DNA of 64,000 bases. Source: Rhodoferax sp. UBA6134. GTDB taxonomy: Bacteria; Pseudomonadota; Gammaproteobacteria; Burkholderiales; Burkholderiaceae_C. The DNA lies in NCBI GenBank assembly GCA_002422455.1, contig DIVK01000060.1:31307-95306 (forward strand), read 5' to 3'. Positions 37,829 through 46,940 of the stretch are shown one piece after another (within the stretch, counting starts at the first letter, position 1; the number at the start of each line of letters is the position of its first letter). The notes beneath the pieces are model-generated. The model was not told where the DNA came from and made no database searches. It saw only the letters and a list, made by a program, of their open reading frames with translations. The position numbers and the translations under genes are program-made.

Positions 37829-38980
37829 TTACTTCGGGTTCAGCCCCATCAGCTTGGCGATGATGTTGCGCTGCATCTGCGAGGTGCCGGCCGTGATGGT
37901 GGTCGAGCGGGCGTCGCGGTAGTGGCGCTGCATGTCGAACTCCATGATGTAGCCGTAACCGCCCATGATCTGCATGCCGTTGTTGGCCGCCTTGACGTAG
38001 GTTTCCGAACCGAACAGCTTGGCCATCGACAACGCTTTCAACGCGTCCTTGCCGTTGTTCAGTTGCCAGGCGGCTTGCCACAGCAGCAGGCGGCTGGCTT
38101 CGACCTCGGTCTGCATGTCGGCCAGCATGTGGGCGATCGACTGGAAGTTGCCGATCGGCTTGCCGAACTGCTTGCGCTCGCTGGCGTAGGCCACGGCCTG
38201 ATCGACCACGTTTTGCGCCGCGCCGCTGTAGGCGGCGGTGGTCATCAGGCGCTCCAGTTGCAGGCCCGAAAGCATGTAATCCCAGCCGCGATTCGGTTCC
38301 CCGACCAGCCGGTCTGCCGGCACGCGCACGTTGTCGAAAAATATCTCGTAGGTGCCCAGCGAGCGGCGCCCGAGGGTGTCGAGCTTTCTCAGATTGACGC
38401 CAGGCAGTGTGTTGTCCACCAGAATCAGCGAGATGCCCTGCTTGTAGGGCACGCTGGTGTCGGTCTTGACGTACACCGAAATGATGTTGTCTTTGGCGCC
38501 CGCCGCAGTGGCGAAGACCTTCTGGCCGTTGATGACCCACTCGTCGCCCTCGCGCCGCGCCGTGGTGCGCATGGCGCCGGCGTCGGAGCCGGCGTCGGGC
38601 TCGGTCATCGAGATCGACATGCGGATCTCGCCAGACATCAGCTTGGGCAGGAAATAGCGCTTCTGTGCTTCCGTGCCGTTGTGCAGCAGGTTCAGGCCGT
38701 TGAACACCGAGGTGCCGTAGGCGCCCAGCATGTCGTAGCTCTTGCGGCCCAGCTCTTCGCTGATGATGGTGAAGTCCATCACGTTGCCGCCCAGGCCGCC
38801 GTATTCCTCGGGGAACACCATCGAAATCAGGCCCATCTCGATGAACGCGTCATAGACCTCGTAGGGGTAACGTGCATTGACATCGGTTTCCCTGATGTAT
38901 TCGGGTGTCGCAATCTTGTCGAGCATCTTGCGCACGCTGTCGCGCAGGATGTTTTGCTGTTCGGTAAAACTGAAATCCAT
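37829..38980 (-). CDS. Acyl-CoA dehydrogenase (helix-G glutamate type)
   Basis: The 383-residue ACAD has MSISMTEPDAGSDAGAMRTTARR, WVINGQKVFATAAG and MQIMGGYGYIMEFDMQRHYRDA. The YEGT position reads TITAGTSQMQ, but helix G reads GLQLERLMTTAAYSG with Glu243 at the isovaleryl-CoA dehydrogenase position, so it should be catalytic. It would introduce a double bond into an unknown acyl-CoA and pass electrons to ETF. It is separated from its ACAD neighbours by 48 and 39 bases in one operon. Confidence 0.9.
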   Translation of the reverse strand: MDFSFTEQQNILRDSVRKMLDKIATPEYIRETDVNARYPYEVYDAFIEMGLISMVFPEEYGGLGGNVMDFTIISEELGRKSYDMLGAYGTSVFNGLNLLHNGTEAQKRYFLPKLMSGEIRMSISMTEPDAGSDAGAMRTTARREGDEWVINGQKVFATAAGAKDNIISVYVKTDTSVPYKQGISLILVDNTLPGVNLRKLDTLGRRSLGTYEIFFDNVRVPADRLVGEPNRGWDYMLSGLQLERLMTTAAYSGAAQNVVDQAVAYASERKQFGKPIGNFQSIAHMLADMQTEVEASRLLLWQAAWQLNNGKDALKALSMAKLFGSETYVKAANNGMQIMGGYGYIMEFDMQRHYRDARSTTITAGTSQMQRNIIAKLMGLNPK

Positions 38981-39028
38981 GGGTCGTTCCTCTTTCTTGT
39001 TTGTGAGACTGGCGCGCGCTGTAGGTGA

Positions 39029-40210
39029 TCAACTGCGGCGCTGGTTGAAGCTGCGTCCGTAAACGATGGACGCGATCGTGTTGCGCAGGATTTCGACCGT
39101 GCCGCCGCCGAGCGCGAAGCCGCGCGAATCGCGCACCATGCGCTCCAGCGGGAAATCGCGCGTGAAGCCATAGTGGCCGTGGATTTGCAGCGCCTCGTTG
39201 GTCACGCGCTGCACCATCTCGTTGGCGTAGAGCTTGGCTTGCGCGGCCGCCAGCGGATTGGGGAAACCGTCTTCCAGGTGGGTGGCCGCATGATGCACCA
39301 TCAGCCGGGTGGCGTGGATCTGCGTTGCCATGTCGGCAATCTTCCACTGGATGCCCTGGAACTCGCAGATCGGGCGGCCGAACTGCGGACGCTCCTTCGA
39401 ATAGGCCACGGCCAGCTCGAAGGCCCCCTGCGCCACCCCCAGGCACATGGCCGCATTGCCCACGCGCTCGGGGCCGAAGGAGCTCATCAGCACCCGAAAG
39501 CTCCGGGTCGAGTGCTCGTCGCCCAGCATCAGCAGATTTTCCCTGGGCACGCGGCAGTTGTCGAAGAAGAGTTCGGCCTCGGCCACGCCGCGCCCGCCCA
39601 TCTTGCGGTCCGGCTTTCCGACTTCGAAGCCGGGCATGCCTTTTTCCACCACCAGCGCGCCGATGCCGTTGGCCCCGCTAGTCTTGCCGAAGCGCGCGAA
39701 TACCAGCACGTGGGTGGCCAGGTGGCCGCCGGTGCAAAACACCTTCTGGCCGTTGAGCACGTAAGCATCGCCGTCGGGCAGCGCCGAGGTCACCATGTCG
39801 GTGGTGGCCGAACCGGCGCCGGGCTCGCTCATGCCGATGCCGAACATGTACTCACCGCTGGCGCACTTGGGCAGGAAACGGTTTTTCTGCTCTTCGGAGC
39901 CCAGAATCTCGATCGCCCGCGACGGCCCGTTGATGGCCAACTGGCAGACCAGCCCCGTGTTGAAGCAGACGCGCGAAATTTCTTCCAGAAACACCGTGGC
40001 GTGCAGGATCGACAGGCCCGAACCGCCGTACTGCTCCGGAATCACCAGACCGAGGTAGCCGAGCCGGGCCAGCAGATCGCGGTTTTCCTGGGGGAACTTT
40101 TCTTCCTCATCCCAATAGGCCGCCTTGGCGGAAAACGCATCGGTGGCGAACTTGCGCAGCGTGGCGCGGAACTCGTCGAGTTCGCTTGCGGAAACGGCTG
40201 AGGGGTCCAT
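39029..40210 (-). CDS. Acyl-CoA dehydrogenase, first gene of three
   Basis: The 393-residue ACAD shows FGIGMSEPGAGSATTDMVTSA, AYVLNGQKVFCTGG and IHGHYGFTRDFPLERMVRDSRG. The YEGT position reads ALGGGTVEIL, and the likely base is Glu248 in SSFGPERVGNAAMCLG. The ATG at 40210 (MDPSAVSASELDEF) is preferred over an open frame 30 codons longer. No thioesterase, ligase or enoyl hydratase accompanies the operon, so its substrate is unknown; branched, cyclic or dicarboxylic acyl-CoAs are options. Confidence 0.9.
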   Translation of the reverse strand: MDPSAVSASELDEFRATLRKFATDAFSAKAAYWDEEEKFPQENRDLLARLGYLGLVIPEQYGGSGLSILHATVFLEEISRVCFNTGLVCQLAINGPSRAIEILGSEEQKNRFLPKCASGEYMFGIGMSEPGAGSATTDMVTSALPDGDAYVLNGQKVFCTGGHLATHVLVFARFGKTSGANGIGALVVEKGMPGFEVGKPDRKMGGRGVAEAELFFDNCRVPRENLLMLGDEHSTRSFRVLMSSFGPERVGNAAMCLGVAQGAFELAVAYSKERPQFGRPICEFQGIQWKIADMATQIHATRLMVHHAATHLEDGFPNPLAAAQAKLYANEMVQRVTNEALQIHGHYGFTRDFPLERMVRDSRGFALGGGTVEILRNTIASIVYGRSFNQRRS

Positions 40211-40517
40211 GTCTCGTCTTTCTTTTATTGGCATAAAAATGTCGGCCATGCCTCGGCATGGCCGACTCGGTGTATCAATCCTGATCCTGGTGTTGCGCAC
40301 GATGCCGATGTCGGTGTTGCCCCGACCCTTGATGCATCTCCTCGTGTGCTTTTATTTTTTGACGGATGTCCTGACAGCCGGACATTTTGAGTTAGCCCCG
40401 ATGGCTTGTCAATACGGCTGACATGCTGCGCTTGGGTGTCTTCAGTACAACGGTGCTTTCTTTCGCACCGGTTTTCCCTGCCGGAGTGCGGGCCGGTCGT
40501 GATATTCTTGAACACCA
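40211..40517. other. 307-base divergent region between acyl-CoA dehydrogenase operon and pfkB
   Basis: It should hold both promoters. ATGTCC (40366-40371) and GGACAT (40380-40385) form an inverted repeat with an 8-base spacer, a size fitting a TetR-type operator, next to a TTGACG hexamer at 40359-40364. No regulator gene is adjacent and no convincing -10 is visible. No gene is seen here. Confidence 0.45.
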
Positions 40518-41450
40518 ATGATCGACATCCTCACCGTCACCATGAACCCCGCTGTCGATATTGCCACGTCGACCGACAAGGTGCTGCCTACGCACAAGCT
40601 CAGGTGTGGAGTGCCGCACCGACACCCTGGCGGCGGCGGGGTCAATGTGGCGCGGGTAGTGCATCGGCTGGGCGGCGATTGCGTTGCGCTTTATCCGGCG
40701 GGCGGCGCTACGGGCGACTTGCTGCGGCAGTTGCTCGATGCAGAAGGGGTCGCCAGCTTGTGCATTGGCATTGCCGGTGAAACCCGCGAGAGTTTTTCGG
40801 TCAACGAATTGACGAGCGCACAGGAGTATCGATTCGTCTTGCCGGGGCCCGAGTTGACGTCGCCCGAATGGCAGACCTGCCTCGATCAGGTTGCCGGGCT
40901 GGCTGAGGCGCCGCGTTATCTTGTGGCCAGCGGCAGTCTGCCGCCGGGCGTCCCCGACGATTTCTATGCGCGTTTGATCAGGGCGACGAAGCCTTGGGGT
41001 GCCAGAACGGTTCTTGATGCGTCCGGGCCGGCCCTGGCGGCAGCGCTGGAAGAAGGGGTTTACCTGGTCAAGCCCAGCCTGCGGGAGTTGCGCGACCTTG
41101 TTGGGCAGCCATTGGAAACCGAGCTGCAGTGGCGTGGCGCGGCCGAGCGACTGGTTGAGCACGGCAAGGCGCAGGTCGTTGTGCTCTCTTTGGGAGAGGG
41201 GGGGGCCTGGCTGGTCACGGCTGAAGGCGCATGCTTCGCCCCCAGCCTGCCCGTCAAGGTCGTCAGTACCGTCGGGGCGGGTGACAGCTTTGTTGGCGGC
41301 ATGGTGTGGACCCTGGCACGCGGTCTTGGGCTGAAAGACGCTTTTCGGTATGGTGTTGCTGCAGGTGCCGCGGCCTTGCTGAGCACGGGTATGGGGCTTG
41401 TTCAGGCGTCAGATGTCGCCCGCTTGTACGGTGATGTCGTCTTGAGATGA
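40518..41450 (+). CDS. pfkB: 6-phosphofructokinase of the PfkB type (ribokinase family)
   Basis: The 310-residue protein closely follows E. coli PfkB in its landmarks: LTVTMNPAVDIATSTDKV, KLRCGVPHRHPGGGGVNVAR, LYPAGGATGDLLRQLL, YLVASGSLPPGVPDDF and STVGAGDSFVGGMVWTLA with the catalytic Asp. It phosphorylates fructose 6-phosphate with ATP; tagatose 6-phosphate or 1-phosphofructokinase activity is an alternative. It is monocistronic and divergent from the ACAD operon. Confidence 0.85.
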   Translation: MIDILTVTMNPAVDIATSTDKVLPTHKLRCGVPHRHPGGGGVNVARVVHRLGGDCVALYPAGGATGDLLRQLLDAEGVASLCIGIAGETRESFSVNELTSAQEYRFVLPGPELTSPEWQTCLDQVAGLAEAPRYLVASGSLPPGVPDDFYARLIRATKPWGARTVLDASGPALAAALEEGVYLVKPSLRELRDLVGQPLETELQWRGAAERLVEHGKAQVVVLSLGEGGAWLVTAEGACFAPSLPVKVVSTVGAGDSFVGGMVWTLARGLGLKDAFRYGVAAGAAALLSTGMGLVQASDVARLYGDVVLR

Positions 41451-41523
41451 CAGCGCCCTTGCGAAATTTTTGTGGTAGATATCCTCGCAGCCGTGGTGGC
41501 AGGAATTTTATGTTGAATCGCAT

Positions 41524-42825
41524 ATGACGGAAGTGCAGACGGAGTTGGTTGAGGTCAATCGGTTGGGGATAGGCATGTTCATAGATCTCGAACTGGGCTG
41601 GATGTCGCACCCCTTTCCCAAGGGAAGTTTCAAAATTTCTTCCGAAAAACAGATCGAGATCATTCGGGGTCTGGGCCTCAGTCGTGTGCGCTACTTGCCG
41701 GGAAAAAGCGACCTGAGGCCCGGTTTGCCTGTCACCAAAGTACCTGAGTCCGTCGTTGACAGCAGCCTGGCAGCGGAATCCGAATTGCTGCGGATCAAGG
41801 AGCAGGAGATGCTCCTGCGCAAGCAAAGAAACGAGTTGCTGGATGCGCAGCAACGAGGTCTGGCGGTGTGTGAACGCCGGTTTGGCAACGCCATGCGTCA
41901 GTACAGGTCGACTGTAGAGCAGGCCAGCTCGAAACCCCGCGCAACCATGGAGCAGTGTCTTGAACTGATCAACACGTACGTTGCGGACGTATCGGGGGTG
42001 GGTGAGTCGGCCATTCGTCTGTTGTCTGAAGGAATGGGCGACAAGGCCGCCATGCACCCGGTCAACGTGACTGTTGTTTCCCTCCTTTTGGGCAAGTCCA
42101 TGGGCTTGCCGCAGCCGGACCTGGTTGAGTTGGGAATGGCTGCGTTCTTGCACGATATCGGCAAATTCCAGTTGCCCGACCGGGTGCGCTGGCGGGAAGA
42201 AAATTTTTCATCGGCCGAATACAAGTTGTACCAGGAGCATGTCGGACAGGGCGTCACATTGGCGCAGCGCATGGGTTTGACGGCCGGGGCGTTGCAGGCC
42301 ATTGCCCAGCACCATGAGTTGATGGACGGCAATGGTTTTCCCGCCCGGCTCAAGGGCGAAAGCCTGTCCATGCCCGCGAAGATACTGGGGCTGGTGAACC
42401 GCTACGACAACCTGTGCAACCCGGGTCGACCGGCCGCTGCCGTGACACCGCATGAGGCCCTGGCGCTGATCTTCGCCCAGTTCAAGGTGCATTTCGACAG
42501 CGTGGTTCTCAGCGCATTTATCCGCATGATGGGGGTGTATCCCGTGGGTTCGGTTGTGCAACTGGTCGATGGTCGTTTCGCTCTGGTGGTGTCGACCAAT
42601 TCCTCGCGACCGCTCAAGCCGCGGATTGTGGTGCATGATCCCGATGTGTCAAAGCATGAAGCGCTGATTCTGGACCTGGAGCAGGTGCCCGAGGTTGGTA
42701 TCCGGCGCAGTCTCAAACCGGCCAGCTTGCCCAGGGCGGCCATGGATTACCTATCGCCCCGTCAGCGGATTTGTTATTTTTTTGAAAGAGCGATTGATCC
42801 TTCATGTGCCGGGGTGGCATTGTGA
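41524..42825 (+). CDS. HD-GYP cyclic di-GMP phosphodiesterase with DUF3391
   Basis: The 433-residue protein starts with a DUF3391 domain (VEVNRLGIGMFIDLELGW...), followed by a coiled region (residues about 85-150) and an HD-GYP domain: FLHDIGKFQLPDRV and AQHHELMDGNGFPARLKGE, with the signature tyrosine replaced by Phe. It should hydrolyse c-di-GMP to pGpG or GMP. It has no membrane segment. The next gene, a GGDEF-EAL protein, overlaps its end, so the two are co-translated; the pair could hold opposing or layered c-di-GMP activities. Confidence 0.93.
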   Translation: MTEVQTELVEVNRLGIGMFIDLELGWMSHPFPKGSFKISSEKQIEIIRGLGLSRVRYLPGKSDLRPGLPVTKVPESVVDSSLAAESELLRIKEQEMLLRKQRNELLDAQQRGLAVCERRFGNAMRQYRSTVEQASSKPRATMEQCLELINTYVADVSGVGESAIRLLSEGMGDKAAMHPVNVTVVSLLLGKSMGLPQPDLVELGMAAFLHDIGKFQLPDRVRWREENFSSAEYKLYQEHVGQGVTLAQRMGLTAGALQAIAQHHELMDGNGFPARLKGESLSMPAKILGLVNRYDNLCNPGRPAAAVTPHEALALIFAQFKVHFDSVVLSAFIRMMGVYPVGSVVQLVDGRFALVVSTNSSRPLKPRIVVHDPDVSKHEALILDLEQVPEVGIRRSLKPASLPRAAMDYLSPRQRICYFFERAIDPSCAGVAL

Positions 42826-45227
42826 CGCCGCACGCCCTGCGGCCGTTGATTGACGGTTTGCTGGAGGCGGTCTGGCTGGTGGACCCGGTCTCCCTTCGCA
42901 TCCTCTGCGTCAACCGCGTGGCAGGTGACCTGCTCGGTCTCGCGCCGGAGGACTTGCTGGACAAACCGGCCATTGAACTGACCGTCACGCCGGAAGACCA
43001 GTTCTTCTGGGAGGATGTCGCTGCGGGCCTGAGCGATGGCATTCATTCGGAAACCCTGTTGCGGGGTGCCGATGGTGTTGCCGTGCCGGTGGAGCGTCGT
43101 GTCAGCCGGGTCTGGTTTGAGGCGGAGCGTGCGGTGTATGTGGTTGGCCTGCGCGACTTGCGTCAACAGCGTCACGTCGAGGATGAGCTGGAAAAGCTGC
43201 TGGCCGAGTTGCGGGCCACGCTGGAGTCAACGGCCGACGGCATTCTGGTCAGCGACCTGAAGGGATCCATTCGCAACTACAACCGGCATTTTGCCGCGTT
43301 GTGGGACGTACCCGAAGACCTGTTGTTGAATCGGGATGACAAGGCCCTGTATGCCCATCTCGCCAGCCGGGTGCTGGATTGCGGAGCCTACGCGAGGCGG
43401 CTTTTGGAGATTGCAGACAGTCCCTTGCTGGAGACCTCGGATATCCTGGTCTTGCGCACAGGACGCGTGCTGGAGCGGGTTACACGGCCGCAATACAGCA
43501 GGGGCCAGCCAACCGGCCGGGTTTTTTCATTTCGCGACGTCACGCAAAGCATCGACGCCGAGTCCAGGCTGCGCCTGGCTGCGCAGGTTTTTGAGTCGAG
43601 TCTGGATGCCATTTTCATCACCGCCCCCGATTTCCGCATCCTCGCCGTCAATCCGGTGTGCGTGGGGTTGGCAGAAAGTCCCAAGGCGCAGTTGATCGGG
43701 GCATCATCCCGGGAATTGTTTCATGATCCGCACGATCCCGAATTTTTCACGCGCGTGCAGCAGAAGTTGACCGACGAGGGTTTTTGGCGCGGTCAGGTGT
43801 GGCTCAACAAAAAAAATCAGACAAGCTGTCCGGTCCAGGTTTCCTGGATTCTGTTGCGTGATGCGCAGGGCGCGGTTTTGCACACCATTGGTTTCTTCAA
43901 GGACTTGACGGAGGAGCTGGCGGCGCAAAAGCGCATTGAGCAGTTGGCCTACAGCGACGCCTTGACGGGTTTGCCTAACCGTTTACTGTTGTCGCAGCGC
44001 GTTGATTTCGCCCTGCGCATGGCCGAGAGAAACGGCACGGAGGCCGGTGTTTTCTTTATTGATATCGACCGCTTCAAGAATATCAACGATTCCATGGGAC
44101 ACGCGTTCGGTGATCGTGTTCTGCTCGACGTGGCCGAGCGCATCAAGCGTTGTTTGCGTGACATCGACACTTTGTGCCGCCTCGGTGGTGACGAGTTCGT
44201 CATCTTTTTTCAGGAAATTGACGCTCACGGCGCTGAAATATTGGCGCGCCGGATTCTTGACTCCATGGGGCGGCCGTTTCAGGTGGATGAGGTGAGTTTT
44301 TCCGTTGGCTGCAGCATTGGCATCGCGCTCTATCCGGAGGATGGCCGATCCCTTGATGAGTTGATCAAATGCGCCGACACTGCGATGTATCTGGTCAAGG
44401 AGCGCGGACGCGGAAGTTTTCGTTTCTATCAGCCGCAGATGAATGTGGACCTGCTGTCCCACATGAAAATGGATCACGCCATGCGCCAGGCCATGGAGAA
44501 AGGCTTGTTCCAGTTGCACTACCAGCCTCAGGTTTCATTGGTCAACGGGCAACTGCTTGGTGCGGAAGCCTTGATACGGTGGACAGATGCCGAACTCGGC
44601 AATGTGTCGCCGGCATTGTTCATTCCATTGGCGGAGGAGTCCGGGTTCATTGTTACGCTCGGCAACTGGGTGCTGGAAGAAGCGGTACGGCAAGCCGTAT
44701 TGTGGCAAGGCCGCGGCACGCCCGTGACCGTATCGATCAACGTGTCGGCCATGCAATTTCACCAGTCCGATTTTGTGGAGATCGTGGCGAGCGTGTTGAA
44801 AATTTCCGGACTGGCGCCGCACCTTCTGGAACTGGAATTGACCGAGTCTATTCTGGTCCAGGACATCGACGAGACCCTGGAGCGCCTGCACGCCCTGGCG
44901 GCGCTGGGCGTGGTCATGTCCATCGATGACTTTGGTACGGGCTATTCCAGTTTGGCCTACCTGAAAAAATTTCCCATCACCAAGCTCAAGATCGATCAAT
45001 CGTTTGTGCGCGGTTTGCCGCAGGACGAGAGCGACCGCGCCATTGTCAGTGCCACCATCGGCATGGCACGCGGGCTCAAACTGAAAGTGGTTGCGGAGGG
45101 TGTTGAAACCATCGAGCAGAGGGACTACCTGGCCGGGCTGGAGTGTGAGTCCTTTCAGGGTTACCTGTGTTCACCCGCGTTGCCCGTGGATGAGTTTGAA
45201 CAACTGATGACGTCCCTGTCGCAATAG
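42804..45227 (+). CDS. PAS-GGDEF-EAL cyclic di-GMP signalling protein
   Basis: The roughly 807-residue cytoplasmic protein has three PAS-like segments (residues about 10-110, 130-245, 255-375), a GGDEF domain with intact RLGGDEFVIFFQ, and an EAL domain with AEALIRW, DDFGTGYSSLAYL and KLKIDQSFV. Both catalytic signatures look complete, so it may make and break c-di-GMP, or one domain may be regulatory. No RxxD inhibitory site stands out. The start is either the ATG at 42804 or a GTG at 42822 that overlaps the upstream stop as GTGA and has GGGGTGG before it. Confidence 0.93.
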   Translation: MCRGGIVTPHALRPLIDGLLEAVWLVDPVSLRILCVNRVAGDLLGLAPEDLLDKPAIELTVTPEDQFFWEDVAAGLSDGIHSETLLRGADGVAVPVERRVSRVWFEAERAVYVVGLRDLRQQRHVEDELEKLLAELRATLESTADGILVSDLKGSIRNYNRHFAALWDVPEDLLLNRDDKALYAHLASRVLDCGAYARRLLEIADSPLLETSDILVLRTGRVLERVTRPQYSRGQPTGRVFSFRDVTQSIDAESRLRLAAQVFESSLDAIFITAPDFRILAVNPVCVGLAESPKAQLIGASSRELFHDPHDPEFFTRVQQKLTDEGFWRGQVWLNKKNQTSCPVQVSWILLRDAQGAVLHTIGFFKDLTEELAAQKRIEQLAYSDALTGLPNRLLLSQRVDFALRMAERNGTEAGVFFIDIDRFKNINDSMGHAFGDRVLLDVAERIKRCLRDIDTLCRLGGDEFVIFFQEIDAHGAEILARRILDSMGRPFQVDEVSFSVGCSIGIALYPEDGRSLDELIKCADTAMYLVKERGRGSFRFYQPQMNVDLLSHMKMDHAMRQAMEKGLFQLHYQPQVSLVNGQLLGAEALIRWTDAELGNVSPALFIPLAEESGFIVTLGNWVLEEAVRQAVLWQGRGTPVTVSINVSAMQFHQSDFVEIVASVLKISGLAPHLLELELTESILVQDIDETLERLHALAALGVVMSIDDFGTGYSSLAYLKKFPITKLKIDQSFVRGLPQDESDRAIVSATIGMARGLKLKVVAEGVETIEQRDYLAGLECESFQGYLCSPALPVDEFEQLMTSLSQ

Positions 45228-45266
45228 CGGCAGCCCGCTGGTGGCTGAACCCGATGGGGTTTGCGA

Positions 45267-46085
45267 TCACGCAGCGGTCAGGGTCCTGAAAAGCATATAG
45301 GCCGCCAGCAGGTACAAGATGCTGGCGAACACGCGCTTGAGTTGTTTGACCGGGAGCTTGTGCGCCGCCCGGGCGCCCAGTGGCGCGGTCAGTGCGCTGC
45401 AGGTTGCAATCACGCCCAGCGCGGGTAGCCAGATGTAACCCAATGAAAGGGGTGGACGACCTTGCAGGCCGTGGCCGCTGACGATATAGCCAACGACATT
45501 GGACAGCGCAATGGGAAAGCCGAGTGCAGCCGACGTGGCCACCGCGTTGTGAATGGCCACGTTGCACCAGGTCATGAAGGGCACGCTCAAAAAGCCGCCA
45601 CCGGCACCGACCAGCCCCGACAAAAAACCGATCACGCCACCGGCACCGACGAGACCGCCCGCTCCTGGCATCTGACGCGTCGGCGCGGGCCGCCTGTCCA
45701 GAAACATCTGGGTCGCCGAGAAGCTCACGAAGATGGCAAAAATCAGGGACAACCACGAGCCTTTGAGTGTGGAAAAAACCCCCAGACTGGCGACCGCGCC
45801 ACCCAGCACGATGCCGGGCGCCAGGCCCTTGACCAGATTCCAGCGTACGAAGCCATGCCGGTGGTGGGCACGCACGCTGGACGCAGACGTGAAGATGATG
45901 GTAGCCATGGAGGTGGCAATTGCCATCTTCACCGCAAGGTCCGCTCCGACCCCCCGTCCCGACAGAATGATGGTGATGAACGGCACCATCGTCATGCCGC
46001 CGCCAACGCCCAGCAGGCCGGCCAGCAATCCGGTGCCCAGGCCCAGCAGGGCAAGTTGAGCGATCAGAAGGGGTTCAAGGTTCAT
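45267..46085 (-). CDS. TauE/SafE (TSUP) family permease
   Basis: The 272-residue protein has about eight hydrophobic segments and duplicated glycine-rich motifs (GLLGVGGGMTMVPFITIIL and GLVGAGGGFLSVPFMTWC), the hallmark of TSUP sulfite, taurine-breakdown or organoanion exporters. The substrate is not predictable and no sulfur genes are nearby. The ATG at 46085 (MNLEPLLIAQLALLG) is chosen over an upstream TTG. It lies just downstream of the 6S RNA on the same strand. Confidence 0.9.
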   Translation of the reverse strand: MNLEPLLIAQLALLGLGTGLLAGLLGVGGGMTMVPFITIILSGRGVGADLAVKMAIATSMATIIFTSASSVRAHHRHGFVRWNLVKGLAPGIVLGGAVASLGVFSTLKGSWLSLIFAIFVSFSATQMFLDRRPAPTRQMPGAGGLVGAGGVIGFLSGLVGAGGGFLSVPFMTWCNVAIHNAVATSAALGFPIALSNVVGYIVSGHGLQGRPPLSLGYIWLPALGVIATCSALTAPLGARAAHKLPVKQLKRVFASILYLLAAYMLFRTLTAA

Positions 46086-46113
46086 GGGGGAGTGGGGAAA
46101 ATGGGTCTGCAAG

Positions 46114-46289
46114 TGAGGTGTCTGCAGGCCGCCGGACTCTCATCCTGAACCGGGGTTCAGGTGGGCGAGGTCAACTGGACATTGGGTCCATCTGACGCGA
46201 GATGGTCACGCTTGAGCAGCAATGTTCCAAGCCCGGGCTCTAAGAGCATTGGTTCAAGGAAATATAAAGCCCGGCGAGCACCGCAGACA
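46114..46289 (-). ncRNA. ssrS: 6S RNA
   Basis: The minus-strand transcript starts GTCTGCGGTGCTCGCCGGG and ends in GGCGGCCTGCAGAC, so its ends pair (GTCTGC with GCAGAC). The interior has GGACCCAATGTCCAGTTGACC and CACCTGAACCCCGGTTCAGG, matching the GAACC...GGTTC closing region of 6S RNA that forms the open-promoter-like bubble binding sigma-70 RNA polymerase. TACAAT (46301-46296) fits a -10 about six bases before the start. It follows zapA, its usual neighbour. The ends are estimated to within a few bases. Confidence 0.85.
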
Positions 46290-46347
46290 GGCCCGATTGT
46301 AGGGCTTGACGGATATCCGGGTGGGCAGGACTTCAACGCTCAAGGGG

Positions 46348-46671
46348 TCAGATCAGACGGCCATCGTCACTCAGTGCAACATCCAGGCGTTTGAGCAGGG
46401 AGGCCAGCAGGGGGTCATAGACTACCGGCAACACGCCATCATGGGTGGCGGTCGGCGGCGGCGTGGTGCTGCCCTGGTCTGCCAGATCAAACGCCAGGTT
46501 CAGTGCCGCCAGCACGGCGATGCGATCGCGGGCCCTGACTTTGCCGGCGTCACGGATCTTGCACATGGCCGTGTCCACGCGTTCGACGGCTTCCAGCAGG
46601 CGCGAGTCGCCGCCGTCGGGGCAACCCAGCAGGTAGCCTTGCCCCATGATCTGTACTTCGAGTTGCTTCAT
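46348..46671 (-). CDS. zapA: Cell division protein ZapA
   Basis: The 107-residue protein starts MKQLEVQIMGQGYLLGCPDG and continues LLEAVERVDTAMCKIRDAGKVRARDRIAVLAALNLAFDL, the ZapA fold that stabilises FtsZ filaments at midcell. It overlaps the preceding zapB-like gene by four bases and is followed by 6S RNA, a conserved proteobacterial order. Confidence 0.9.
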   Translation of the reverse strand: MKQLEVQIMGQGYLLGCPDGGDSRLLEAVERVDTAMCKIRDAGKVRARDRIAVLAALNLAFDLADQGSTTPPPTATHDGVLPVVYDPLLASLLKRLDVALSDDGRLI

Positions 46672-46892
46672 GCCGCTCCTTTGTGTGTACCGATCGCTTC
46701 GGGCAGACGCTCCAGCAGGGCATCCACCCGGGCGCGGGCGGCGCCGAGGCGGGACTTGAGGGAATCGCGTTCCTGGACAAGGGATTCGACCTGCGCGCCG
46801 AGCAGTGCGTTGGTGCGCTGCAGCTCTTCATACCGGACGAGCAGGCGCTCGACACGTTCGGCAATCTGGTCGATTTGGGACTGGTTCGACAT
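46668..46892 (-). CDS. ZapB-like coiled-coil protein
   Basis: This small protein of about 74 residues is almost entirely coiled coil (ERVERLLVRYEELQRTNALL, ...). It belongs to the TIGR02449-type small coiled-coil proteins encoded before zapA. The ATG at 46892 (MSNQSQIDQIAERV) is used; the frame extends ten codons further. The name zapB by position and structure is inferred, and a direct role in the Z-ring is unproven here. Confidence 0.8.
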   Translation of the reverse strand: MSNQSQIDQIAERVERLLVRYEELQRTNALLGAQVESLVQERDSLKSRLGAARARVDALLERLPEAIGTHKGAA

Positions 46893-46940
46893 AGCCCCGC
46901 ATTGTAGGGTTTGCAAAAGCAAACGGCTGTAAAATTGCCG

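Noticed and set aside
35885..39028. A 1,047-codon open frame on the + strand
   Set aside because: It lies opposite the acyl-CoA dehydrogenase operon, has low-complexity His/Arg/Gly-rich content and no recognisable domain; the opposite strand encodes clear enzymes. It is a shadow produced by GC-biased codons.
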